From assembly GCA_934515035.1 (NCBI GenBank), contig CAKSXP010000036.1:1-11312 (forward strand): a stretch of 11,312 nt of DNA. Reading direction: 5' to 3'. Position 1 is the stretch's first letter. Every line of letters starts with the position of its first letter. The position numbers and the translations under genes were made by a program. The stretch comes from an uncultured Oscillospiraceae bacterium (GTDB lineage: Bacteria; Bacillota; Clostridia; Oscillospirales; Oscillospiraceae). A model generated the notes under the pieces. That model was given only the letters and a program-made list of their open reading frames with translations. It made no database searches and was not told the DNA's origin. Shown piece by piece: positions 1-5,805 of this stretch.

Positions 1-650
1 GGGTTGTTCCACCACTCTTCGTCTCCGTCGGGATGAGCTTCACAGAAGTCCTTGTCGAGGATGGGCAGGCTCATGAGAAGGCTGTCGGCGGGGCCGTAGG
101 GGGTCTCGAAAACGAGGTGGACGCCGAGACCGTCCTCGTCAACATAGCACTTGTCGGTCAGGATGACGCTGTAGTTGGCGGAGTGGCTGTTGCCGGCGGT
201 CTGCATGATCCTGAGAGAACTGATGACGTCCTCGCCGGTCAGTGCAGCGCCGTTGGAGAAGGTCACGCCTTCCTTCAGCTTGAAGAAATATGTAACTCCG
301 TCGTCCTCCCAGTAGTACTCGTCGCATATTCTGGATCTGTGGGTGCAGGTCACGGGATCGAGCTCGATGAGGTAGTCATACATGAGCCTTCCGACGTGGG
401 AATTGCCCTCGACGGAGCTGAGCGGGTTGAAGCCGTTGCCGAAGGAATCGGTAGTGCCGTAGGTGACGGTCTTCGGTCCGTCCGCAGACGGCGCATCCGC
501 CGCGGGGCCGTCTGCCGCCGGGGCGTTCGTCGCGGGATCGTTTGCCGGGGTATCAGTCGCGGGGGTATCGCTTCCGCCGCCGCAGGCTGCCAGCAGGGCC
601 AGAAGCATCATGGTCGCAAGAAGAATCGCAAGAATTTTTTTCGCTCTCAT
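1..650 (-). CDS. Peptide/nickel-type ABC transporter solute-binding lipoprotein, N-terminal part
   Basis: Extracytoplasmic substrate-binding protein of the family 5 (DppA/OppA-like, SBP_bac_5) group, which captures oligopeptides or similar solutes for an ABC importer. The frame opens with ATG at 650 and stays open to the left edge (about 216 codons), so the C-terminal part of a protein usually over 500 aa is missing. Residues 1-23 are a lipoprotein signal: MRAKK, a hydrophobic run, then lipobox LAAC with Cys23 as lipidation site. Residues 24-61 are a low-complexity linker rich in Ala, Pro, Asp and Gly. The mature domain then shows family hallmarks: YGTTDSFGNGFNPLSS, LMYDYLIELDP, DEYYWEDDGVTYFFKLKEGV, TFSNG and the LTGEDV segment. 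An AAGGGG ribosome site lies 7-8 nt upstream. Permease and ATPase genes would be expected beyond the left edge. The substrate cannot be told from this half. Confidence 0.93.
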   Translation of the reverse strand, partial: MRAKKILAILLATMMLLALLAACGGGSDTPATDTPANDPATNAPAADGPAADAPSADGPKTVTYGTTDSFGNGFNPLSSVEGNSHVGRLMYDYLIELDPVTCTHRSRICDEYYWEDDGVTYFFKLKEGVTFSNGAALTGEDVISSLRIMQTAGNSHSANYSVILTDKCYVDEDGLGVHLVFETPYGPADSLLMSLPILDKDFCEAHPDGDEEWWNN

Positions 651-1112
651 TTTTGTTTCCCCTTCATAAAATAGTTTACCGTTGACCGACAGGTGCAGGG
701 CAGTTTTGCCGCAGGCGGAAATGTGTCCGGACAAGAGGGGACCCCGCAGGCGCTGCCGGAGGGTCCGCAATATGTGCATTTACGCCCGCCAAAACCGTGT
801 GCTTTGTTGTCAGCCGATGGCATTTTCGCCAAAAACGCGGCCGAATTGCCGCCTCGTTTTGACGCAATTAATAATAGCATGATTCCCGCGAACAGTATGT
901 TGCAACACGCGCACTTATGACCTGTCGATTATACATCTTTTCCATAATATCATAAGCAAATCGATATATTGGGGTATTTTTTGTTCAAAAATAACAGTAA
1001 TTTCTTTTTTAAGGCTTAAATGTAATCACCGGCCATGTTTATTTATTCCTGCATCTGTAACTATATGTTAGTTTCTTTCGCGTTCCGAAGCCGTTTTTCC
1101 GCGTCCGCGCAG
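651..1112. other. Non-coding upstream region of the binding-protein gene, with GC-rich dyads and an AT-rich part
   Basis: No convincing gene lies here. The half next to the binding-protein start (about 690-870) is GC-rich with several dyads: the perfect palindrome TGTCCGGACA at 724-733; a hairpin with arms GGACCC (739-744) and GGGTCC (761-766) enclosing a GCAG/CTGC stem; and a stem around 830-861 with CGGC/GCCG at its core. The half at 880-1075 is AT-rich and would suit promoters. On the minus strand a TATAAT lies at 928-933, but I find no good -35 at 17 bp (TTGCTT sits 20 bp away). A start there would leave a structured 5' leader of about 270 nt. A dyad TAAC-N5-GTTA lies at 1058-1070. Confidence 0.4.
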
Positions 1113-1156
1113 AATAAAACAGACCCTCCGAGCCGTTTCCCGCTCAGAGGGTCTGT
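1113..1156 (-). terminator. Intrinsic terminator of the PhzA/B-like–marR operon
   Basis: Arms 1119-1133 and 1142-1156 (ACAGACCCTC-CGAGC against its complement) form a 15-bp stem with one C/A mismatch as read on the plus strand (a G-U pair on the minus-strand RNA) and an 8-nt loop. On the minus strand the stem is followed by a TTTTATT tract at 1119-1113. It starts 10 nt after the MarR stop codon. On the plus strand the stem is followed by a looser pyrimidine tract (CCTGTTCTTTTATTTTT), so some bidirectional activity is possible, although no plus-strand gene ends here. Confidence 0.85.
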
Positions 1157-1165
1157 CCTGTTCTT

Positions 1166-1603
1166 TTATTTTTCCGCGGAGAGGCCGTCCGCCAGCTCGT
1201 GGAGCATTTTGCAGAAAAGCTCGATCTCCTCCGGGCTGTGCGCGCTCTCCAGCCGTTTTACGGCGGGCTCGAGATAGCTGTCGTTCGAGCCGTAATAGCC
1301 GAAAAACTTGTCCGTAACATAAAGGTGATATTCCCTGCGGTCGTCCTCGGATATCTCCTTTGTGATATAGCCCTTGGCTATAAGGCTGCTGACCTTATAG
1401 CTCGCGTTGGGCTGGGAAATGCCGATGAAATCCGAAAACTGCTTGATCGTGGGGCCATTGAGGATATAGATCACGTCAACGGCATATGCCTCCGTCGCGC
1501 TCAGGCTCCCAGCTTTTTCCTTTATCCTTGTGAAGAGACTGCGGTACTGGAAAAGCCGCAGTTTTTTATACGCTTCGGTTAAACTCTGATACAGCAACTT
1601 CAC
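1166..1603 (-). CDS. MarR-family transcriptional regulator
   Basis: Cytoplasmic dimeric DNA-binding protein of 145 aa, normal for MarR. After an N-terminal dimerisation helix (residues 1-30) comes the winged helix: LSATEAYAVDVIYILNG leads into the helix-turn-helix IKQFSDFIGISQPNASYKV (about residues 54-72). The LIAKGYITKE strand and a wing containing EDDRREYHLYVT follow (about 84-95); the D-R-R of the wing is a MarR hallmark. The C-terminal helix 105-143 completes the dimer interface. The start is GTG at 1603, with AGAGG just upstream inside the end of the preceding gene; the stop of that gene is only 7 nt away, so the two are co-transcribed and probably translationally coupled. MarR proteins usually repress their own operon and respond to small aromatic or redox ligands. 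That the target is the promoter at 2597-2625 is inference. Confidence 0.92.
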   Translation of the reverse strand: MKLLYQSLTEAYKKLRLFQYRSLFTRIKEKAGSLSATEAYAVDVIYILNGPTIKQFSDFIGISQPNASYKVSSLIAKGYITKEISEDDRREYHLYVTDKFFGYYGSNDSYLEPAVKRLESAHSPEEIELFCKMLHELADGLSAEK

Positions 1604-1610
1604 GATCCTC

Positions 1611-2561
1611 TCAGAACAGATAGGGGAACGACGGGATGCTGACGCCGATGGAGTTGAACTTGCTCATCGTGTGGAAATATTCGTCCAGCCTGGAGCACAG
1701 TCCGGCGTCGTTGAGCTCGATATAGGATATCTCGCGGTTGGAATAGTGTCCGTCGCTGCATCCGCCCCAGGTAACATGGACGGAGCAGGTGAACTCGGCG
1801 ATATAAACATGCTCGTCCTGCGTGTGATAGAACTGGAGGTCGAAAAGCTCGCACTCGCCCATATGCTCGCCCAGCCAGGCGTTGATGGAGTCATATTCCG
1901 TTCCCCTGAAGACTCTGGGCATGTCGGCGGGGGCGTCCGCCAGCTCGTGGACAAAGTCGTCCGCGAGAACGCAGTTGACCTCGGGATCCCAATAGCTCGG
2001 GTTGATGAAGAAATTGAGCGTAGCCTCGACCTGGCGCGCCATGCTCTCGGGCGTGTGGTCGATGACGGGTGCCGCGGGGCGCGGCTCGAAGCTTGCGGGA
2101 TCCGGCGCGTCATATTTGAACCGGGGCAGCTCGACCCCGATGGCGTCATAGAACGCCGCCATGTCGAAATGCTCCTTGACGTATGCTATTTTGCCGTTTT
2201 CGATGCGCAGCAGCGCGGGCATACGGCTGTGGAACTTTCCGTCCCTTCCGGCCCAGTGGGTATCGCCGCCGCCGTCGCGGAACACCCAGTATATATGTTC
2301 ATGGTCGGTCGCAAAAACCTTTGCGGGCGCGTCCCAGCTCCAGTTTCTGACCGTGCGGCGCAGCCACTCAAAGTGCTTTCCGACCTCTGCCGGAGACAGG
2401 TGCTGCCACATTCCGGGCGGGGCGAAAGGCATATCCAGGACGATGTTTTCGGCAAACAGATCTTCGCAGCCTTCCTCCCAGTAAACAGAGTTTGCGAACT
2501 CTGACGCGAGGGCAAATTCTTCCTCATTGACGGATACAGTGCTCTTGGGCAGTCCGGTCAT
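1611..2561 (-). CDS. Tandem PhzA/PhzB-like (NTF2/SnoaL-fold) protein
   Basis: A 316-aa protein made of two copies of a PhzA/PhzB-type NTF2-like domain, roughly residues 8-150 and 170-316. The copies align: DHEHIYWVF with DEHVYIAEF, and KEHFDMAAFYDAIGVELP with DEYFHTMSKFNSIGVSIP. This ending closely resembles the tail of phenazine-pathway PhzA/PhzB (REFMN, then a Leu-Gly-Ile-x-Val-Pro segment), and the acidic residue of that segment is kept in both halves (E130, E294). PhzA/B are usually single domains of about 160 aa acting as homo- or heterodimers, so a fused pair is a pre-assembled pseudo-dimer. No other phenazine gene (phzC-G) is visible, so the substrate is unknown and a detoxifying or cyclase-like role is equally possible. 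ATG at 2561 has AAAGGGG 10 nt upstream. It is the first gene of a unit with the MarR gene. Fold assignment is confident; function is not. Confidence 0.8.
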   Translation of the reverse strand: MTGLPKSTVSVNEEEFALASEFANSVYWEEGCEDLFAENIVLDMPFAPPGMWQHLSPAEVGKHFEWLRRTVRNWSWDAPAKVFATDHEHIYWVFRDGGGDTHWAGRDGKFHSRMPALLRIENGKIAYVKEHFDMAAFYDAIGVELPRFKYDAPDPASFEPRPAAPVIDHTPESMARQVEATLNFFINPSYWDPEVNCVLADDFVHELADAPADMPRVFRGTEYDSINAWLGEHMGECELFDLQFYHTQDEHVYIAEFTCSVHVTWGGCSDGHYSNREISYIELNDAGLCSRLDEYFHTMSKFNSIGVSIPSFPYLF

Positions 2562-2596
2562 ATTTCAGCGACCCCTTTCAATTTTTTATACTTCCA

Positions 2597-2625
2597 ATAT
2601 TACCCCAGCGCGGAAAAGATGTCAA
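2597..2625 (-). promoter_or_regulatory. SigA-type promoter for the PhzA/B-like–marR operon
   Basis: Read on the minus strand: -35 TTGACA (2625-2620), 17-bp spacer, -10 TAATAT (2602-2597). Transcription would start near 2590, giving a leader of about 28 nt before ATG at 2561. The promoter lies in the 96-bp gap after the M3 peptidase gene. The -35 is enclosed by the arms of an inverted repeat (2609-2619 with 2647-2656). No clear MarR-type palindrome is seen over the promoter itself. Confidence 0.85.
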
Positions 2626-2657
2626 CCGGCGGACGGGTTTTCGCTTTCTTTCCGCGT

Positions 2658-4535
2658 TCAGCCGAAAAACTTCATCACTCCGGCCGCGACCTCCGCACCG
2701 GCGGCGGGATCGAAAACATCGCCGAGGCCGATCTCCCGGAGCGCGTCCGTGAAGTAATAAAGCTCAAGATCCAGCGCCGCGGCGGAGAGATACTTTTCCA
2801 GCGCCGCGGCATAATCCTCCTGCGAGAGGACAAAAAGCTCGAGCGCGCTCACGGCGGATATGGAATAGCTTATGTAATAAAACGGATGGTCAAAATTGTG
2901 CGAAATGTCCATCCACGCCGTGTCGAAGCCGTCATACTGCGAATAGCCGTAGTCCTCATAGACCCCGGCATATATCTCATAGACCTTTTCGGCGGTGAGC
3001 TTCGGCTCGGCATACACGCGCTGCTGGAACTCGTCGTAAAGCGCGCCGTCTATCACGCTGTAAACAAGACTCATCAGCTCGTCGCGCAGGATGATCTCGC
3101 CGCAGCCCTCTCCGAATATCTCGGTGAAGAAATGCGTGAACATGACCTCCAGCCCCTGGGACTGAAGCTCGGCAAGGTCGTTGTCCTCCGCGCCGAACAG
3201 AAGGTCGTTTTCCGTATAAAAGGCGTTGACAAAATGCCCGAACTCGTGAAACATGTCCGTATAGTCATAATAGCTGTTATAAGGACAGTTGAAGATGAAC
3301 GGCTCGTTATAGTAATACAGGTCAACGGTATAGCCCGAGTTCATCTTGCTTTCGGAATACTCTATGTCATAGAGCCCGTGATCGACCATATAGTCGAAGG
3401 CATAGCCCAGCTCCTCCGACATGCGCGGCAGGCAGTAGGCCATGCTGTCGAGTATGCGCTCCGGGGAGCAGTCGATCTCGTCGGAGAAATAAAGATCGCT
3501 GCTCTCGAGGCTGACGCCGTAGGCATATTCCCGCATGACGGGAACGAAATATTCCTTCACCGTTTCCCAGAGCCCTTCGCTGTCCTTCGGGGAATAGTTC
3601 CGGACGTAATAGTTCTCGTATGTATATTCGGCATAGCTGTCATAGCCCGCGTTCCGCGCGATATCGTTCCGCACTCCCACCAGCTCGACAAAAAGCTCCG
3701 CTATCCCGTCATAGTCCGGCTCCGGCGCGGATATGAGCGTGTAATACTCCTGTATCAGCTCCTCTTCGCGGTTATAGCTGTCGACCGCGTCCTGCGTATC
3801 GGACACATAGGACCGGAACCACTCGATCTGCCAGTCGTAATAGATCTCCTTCAGGAGGTCCGCGCTGGACGAAAGCGCAACGTCGCGCATCGCGCTCCAG
3901 TACCGGTCATAGGCGTCGTTGTATACGGCGTTTATCCGCATCGACTCCGTCGCCGCCGCGGCGTCGTTGGGATCGTCGCTGTATGCAATGTCGGCGATGT
4001 TCGTCAGCGTGCGGATATAGTAAAGCTCCGTCAGCGCGGCGGAGTCCGCTTCATCCAGCTCCGCGGCGGTGCCGCCGTTATGCGCGATGTCCTCTATCGC
4101 TTCGGCAAAGGGGGCAAAGTCCTTCGCGCGGTAGTTCGGATATTCCATGTCGTCAAAGGAAACGTCGCCGTGCCATGTGTCGCCGAAAAACCTGCCGGAG
4201 ACTATCGGCGTTATCTTTTCCCCGTCCGTCCTTCCGAACGGGAGAAAGTCCTTTATGCCGTCGGTCGAGGGCTCGACCCCGGGCGAAGCGGTCCCCTCCT
4301 GCGGCAGGCGCTGGCGGAATGCCTCCGACCAGGAAAACCCGTCGTCCCCGGCGTCCCCGCCGAGCGCGTCCAGCCCTCCGCGCAGGGACGAGACGAGCCC
4401 GCCTTCGCCGCTCGCGGGAGAGCTCCCGCAGCCGCAGAGCACGGACAGCATCAGCGCAAGGCAGAGGATAATGCTCAAAAACCTCCGAACAAATATGTCT
4501 GCGCACCCCGGCGGATCTTTTATATGCCTTTTCAT
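2658..4535 (-). CDS. Lipid-anchored M3-family zinc oligoendopeptidase (PepF-like)
   Basis: Zinc metallopeptidase of family M3 (PepF/thimet type), which cuts short peptides inside a deep channel. The 625-aa length fits M3B oligoendopeptidases. The zinc site is H430-E-F-G-H434 within MFHEFGHFVNAFY, and the third ligand is probably E456 in AELQSQGLE, matching the E-A-P-S-Q element of thimet oligopeptidase. A C-terminal segment around H546-Y557 (SHNFDHPFYYISYSIS) matches the transition-state His/Tyr region. Unlike cytosolic PepF, it begins with an RR-containing n-region, a hydrophobic core (19-34) and lipobox LCGC (Cys36), then a Gly/Ser-rich linker, predicting anchoring outside the membrane. ATG at 4535 follows AAGGAGGG at 6-7 nt. 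No pseudogene signs. A role in trimming peptides for the peptide-binding importer at the left end is inference. Confidence 0.9.
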   Translation of the reverse strand: MKRHIKDPPGCADIFVRRFLSIILCLALMLSVLCGCGSSPASGEGGLVSSLRGGLDALGGDAGDDGFSWSEAFRQRLPQEGTASPGVEPSTDGIKDFLPFGRTDGEKITPIVSGRFFGDTWHGDVSFDDMEYPNYRAKDFAPFAEAIEDIAHNGGTAAELDEADSAALTELYYIRTLTNIADIAYSDDPNDAAAATESMRINAVYNDAYDRYWSAMRDVALSSSADLLKEIYYDWQIEWFRSYVSDTQDAVDSYNREEELIQEYYTLISAPEPDYDGIAELFVELVGVRNDIARNAGYDSYAEYTYENYYVRNYSPKDSEGLWETVKEYFVPVMREYAYGVSLESSDLYFSDEIDCSPERILDSMAYCLPRMSEELGYAFDYMVDHGLYDIEYSESKMNSGYTVDLYYYNEPFIFNCPYNSYYDYTDMFHEFGHFVNAFYTENDLLFGAEDNDLAELQSQGLEVMFTHFFTEIFGEGCGEIILRDELMSLVYSVIDGALYDEFQQRVYAEPKLTAEKVYEIYAGVYEDYGYSQYDGFDTAWMDISHNFDHPFYYISYSISAVSALELFVLSQEDYAAALEKYLSAAALDLELYYFTDALREIGLGDVFDPAAGAEVAAGVMKFFG

Positions 4536-4560
4536 TGCGTCCCTCCTTAAGCTTTTTTAC

Positions 4561-4589
4561 AGTATATATCCCGAAAGGCTCTCTGCCAA
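4561..4589 (-). promoter_or_regulatory. Promoter of the M3 peptidase gene
   Basis: On the minus strand: -35 TTGGCA (4589-4584), 17-bp spacer, -10 TATACT (4566-4561). The start would be near 4554, leaving a leader of about 19 nt that carries the AAGGAGGG ribosome site. It faces away from the thpR promoter, forming a compact divergent control region. Confidence 0.78.
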
Positions 4590-4592
4590 CAG

Positions 4593-4626
4593 TTTATTTT
4601 TCTCACAACCGATGGTATAATCGGTT
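4593..4626 (+). promoter_or_regulatory. thpR promoter with extended -10 and overlapping dyad
   Basis: A perfect -10 TATAAT (4616-4621) preceded by TGG, an extended -10, compensates for a poor -35 (TTTATT, 4593-4598, 17-bp spacing). Exactly around the -10 is a perfect dyad: AACCGAT (4607-4613), 6-bp centre, ATCGGTT (4620-4626). A protein bound there would block RNA polymerase, so it looks like an operator, though which regulator binds is unknown. Confidence 0.7.
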
Positions 4627-4650
4627 CAGTACACGAAAAAGGAGACCGTT

Positions 4651-5169
4651 ATGCGGCTTTTCATCGCGATAAACTTCACACGCGGCATGAAGCGCGCGCT
4701 GATGGCGGGCGTTTCGTCCCTGCGCGCGCAGTCGCGGGGCGGCAGCTTCACGCGGGAGGAAAATCTGCACCTGACGCTCGCCTTCATCGGCGAGAGCGAA
4801 CGGACGGAGGACATTTCGCGCGTCATCAGAAAATGCGCCTGTCCCCGGTTTGAGATAAGCCTCGGCGGCGCGGGGCGCTTCGGCGACCTCTGGTGGGCCG
4901 GGCTCGCGCTCTGTCCGCGGCTGGACGCTCTGGCGAACGTCCTGCGCGCGGAGCTCAGGCGCGAGGGCTTTGAGCCGGACGATAAGCCCTTCCGGGCGCA
5001 TATCACGCTCGCGCGGCGGCTCAGGCCCGCGGGAAGCATAAGCCTGAGTCTCCCGCCGTGTTCGATGACGGCGAGCCGCGTGTCGCTCATGAAGTCCGAG
5101 CGCATAAACGGTCATATGAAATATACGGAGATATTCGGCCTCGGGCTGGAGGAAGGAGAACGGATATGA
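4651..5169 (+). CDS. thpR: RNA 2',3'-cyclic phosphodiesterase (2'-5' RNA ligase-like)
   Basis: Small cytoplasmic enzyme of the 2H phosphoesterase superfamily (ThpR/LigT). The family hydrolyses 2',3'-cyclic phosphate RNA ends to 2'-phosphate and can show 2'-5' ligase activity in vitro. Both catalytic HxTx motifs are present: H40-L-T-L in NLHLTLAFIG and H117-I-T-L in FRAHITLARR. The N-terminal MRLFIAINF strand is typical, and 172 aa is close to the usual 175-190. AAGGAG lies 7-9 nt before ATG at 4651. The stop codon overlaps the DUF3842 start (ATGA at 5166-5169), so the two are translationally coupled. Its own promoter is at 4593-4621. The physiological substrate in bacteria (tRNA fragments, RNA repair) is not settled. 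Confidence 0.93.
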   Translation: MRLFIAINFTRGMKRALMAGVSSLRAQSRGGSFTREENLHLTLAFIGESERTEDISRVIRKCACPRFEISLGGAGRFGDLWWAGLALCPRLDALANVLRAELRREGFEPDDKPFRAHITLARRLRPAGSISLSLPPCSMTASRVSLMKSERINGHMKYTEIFGLGLEEGERI

Positions 5170-5573
5170 AAATAGTCGTGATAGACGGTCAGGGCGGGAG
5201 ACTGGGAAAAACGCTGGTCGAGAAGCTGCACGCGGAGATAGCCGGGGCGGAGATATACGCCGTCGGCACGAACAGCATCGCCGCAAGCGTTATGAACAAG
5301 GCGGGTGCGGACTTCAGCGCGACGGGCGAAAACCCCGTCGTCGTGTGCTGCCGCGACGCGGACGTTATCGTCGGCCCCGTCGGCATCGTGATCGCGGACT
5401 CGCTGCTGGGCGAGGTCACGCCGCGCATGGCGCTCGCCGTCGGGCAGAGCTCCGCCGAAAAGGTCCTGCTCCCGGTCAACCGCTGCAAAAACCATATCGT
5501 CGGCGTCGCGGACCTCTCCGTCTCCCGCCTCGTCGCCGAAGCCGTGGAATATATACGCTCTCTCGCCGGCTGA
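5166..5573 (+). CDS. DUF3842 family protein of unknown function
   Basis: A 135-aa soluble protein that I recognise as DUF3842, common in clostridia and functionally uncharacterised. It opens with MKIVVIDGQGGRLGKTLVEKL, a beta strand plus glycine-rich turn resembling a Rossmann-type nucleotide-binding loop. The second half holds the conserved block VGPVGIVIADSLLGEVTP and then KVLLPVNRCKNHIVGV. The start is ATG at 5166, with GGAGGAAGGAG 8 nt upstream and a 4-bp ATGA overlap with thpR. The same frame is open back to 5058, but that extension lies within thpR and has no ribosome site. Coupling to thpR suggests related roles or simple co-expression; nothing in the sequence gives a reaction. Confidence 0.88.
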   Translation: MKIVVIDGQGGRLGKTLVEKLHAEIAGAEIYAVGTNSIAASVMNKAGADFSATGENPVVVCCRDADVIVGPVGIVIADSLLGEVTPRMALAVGQSSAEKVLLPVNRCKNHIVGVADLSVSRLVAEAVEYIRSLAG

Positions 5574-5578
5574 CGGGG

Positions 5579-5610
5579 AAGCCTGAGAGAACACCGGCCA
5601 AAACAGGCTT
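5579..5610 (+). terminator. Weak terminator-like inverted repeat after DUF3842
   Basis: AAGCCTG (5579-5585) pairs perfectly with CAGGCTT (5604-5610) across an 18-nt loop, and only TTT (5609-5611) follows, so it would be a weak terminator. The right arm runs into the -35 TTGACA of the next promoter, so the dyad could instead be a protein site controlling that promoter. I cannot choose between the two. Confidence 0.35.
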
Positions 5611-5638
5611 TGACAACCGGCGCTTTCCGCGATATAAT
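5610..5638 (+). promoter_or_regulatory. Consensus promoter of the ECF S-component/kinase operon
   Basis: Perfect -35 TTGACA (5610-5615), 17-bp spacer and perfect -10 TATAAT (5633-5638). Transcription should begin near 5645, about 160 nt before the S-component ATG. A consensus promoter this strong combined with a terminator inside the leader indicates control by early termination rather than by initiation. Confidence 0.92.
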
Positions 5639-5680
5639 GAATTTAACCGTCGGCACAAGCCGACACTGTCCGGGGCGCTT

Positions 5681-5710
5681 TTATACCCCTTTATACCCCT
5701 TTATACCCAC
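5681..5710 (+). repeat. Three tandem decamers in the ECF S-component leader
   Basis: Units 5681-5690 and 5691-5700 are identical (TTATACCCCT) and 5701-5710 is TTATACCCAC, matching at 8 of 10 bases. Each carries ATACC, complementary to GGTAT (5728-5732) in the left arm of the downstream terminator. Period 10 nt, three copies, wholly within the transcribed leader. Confidence 0.9.
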
Positions 5711-5720
5711 ATCAATGATG

Positions 5721-5784
5721 CCACGCAGGTATCGGCCTCCGCATGTTCGCGGGGGCGGATCGTCTGCGCGGTTTTTTTATTTTT
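5721..5784 (+). terminator. Leader terminator upstream of the ECF S-component gene
   Basis: Stem 5721-5742 with 5749-5771, loop ATGTTC (5743-5748): about 20 pairs including a few G-U, two mismatches (5723/5769, 5734/5757) and one bulge (5761). Seven Ts follow at 5772-5778, then ATTTTT. It lies after the promoter and ends just before the ribosome site, so it terminates this operon's own leader and not the upstream genes. Confidence 0.87.
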
Positions 5785-5805
5785 CATGAGGAGTGAAGTT
5801 TTGTT

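Larger units (their letters stand above)
5645..5805 (+). promoter_or_regulatory. Candidate riboswitch or attenuator leader of the ECF S-component operon
   Basis: The leader opens almost at the predicted start site with a perfect hairpin GTCGGC-ACAA-GCCGAC (5649-5664). Three decamers TTATACCC[CT/AC] (5681-5710), a small dyad CATCAATGATG (5710-5720) and then a strong intrinsic terminator (5721-5784) follow. An alternative pairing exists: GCCGACAC (5659-5666) can pair at 7 of 8 positions with GTATCGGC (5729-5736) in the left arm of the terminator. It would break the first hairpin and the terminator together, the classic switch layout. I do not recognise the conserved cores of TPP, cobalamin, preQ1-I or tetrahydrofolate riboswitches. 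Ribosome site GAGGAG (5788-5793) sits 12 nt before the ATG. The ligand is unknown. Confidence 0.65.

Noticed and set aside
830..861. Terminator in the gap upstream of the binding-protein gene
   Set aside because: The stem has a CGGC/GCCG core with flanking CAAAAACG/CGTTTTG but no T-run after it on either strand in a useful place and no gene ending there.
647..880. 77-codon Cys-containing frame on the minus strand whose stop overlaps the binding-protein ATG
   Set aside because: The ATGA junction and a CxxC pair are suggestive, but the start has only a poor CGGGA site, the frame opens with rare Leu codons (CTA, TTA, TTA), and the composition follows the GC-rich dyads. Not supported as a gene.
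2581..2602. MarR operator over the -10 of the PhzA/B-like promoter
   Set aside because: The sequence ATACTTCCAATAT has only 3 matching end bases as a palindrome, too weak to call.
2619..4550. 643-codon open frame on the plus strand opposite the M3 peptidase gene
   Set aside because: Its protein is rich in Arg, Val and His with no recognisable domain, lacks a good ribosome site, and mirrors the codon pattern of the peptidase gene. Long antisense frames are expected in GC-rich genes.
5645..5805. Known riboswitch classes (TPP, cobalamin, preQ1-I, tetrahydrofolate) as the identity of the leader
   Set aside because: By eye I could not find their conserved cores, for example the CUGAGA element of TPP or the AAAACTAA tail of preQ1-I. 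preQ1-III cannot be excluded without a covariance search.
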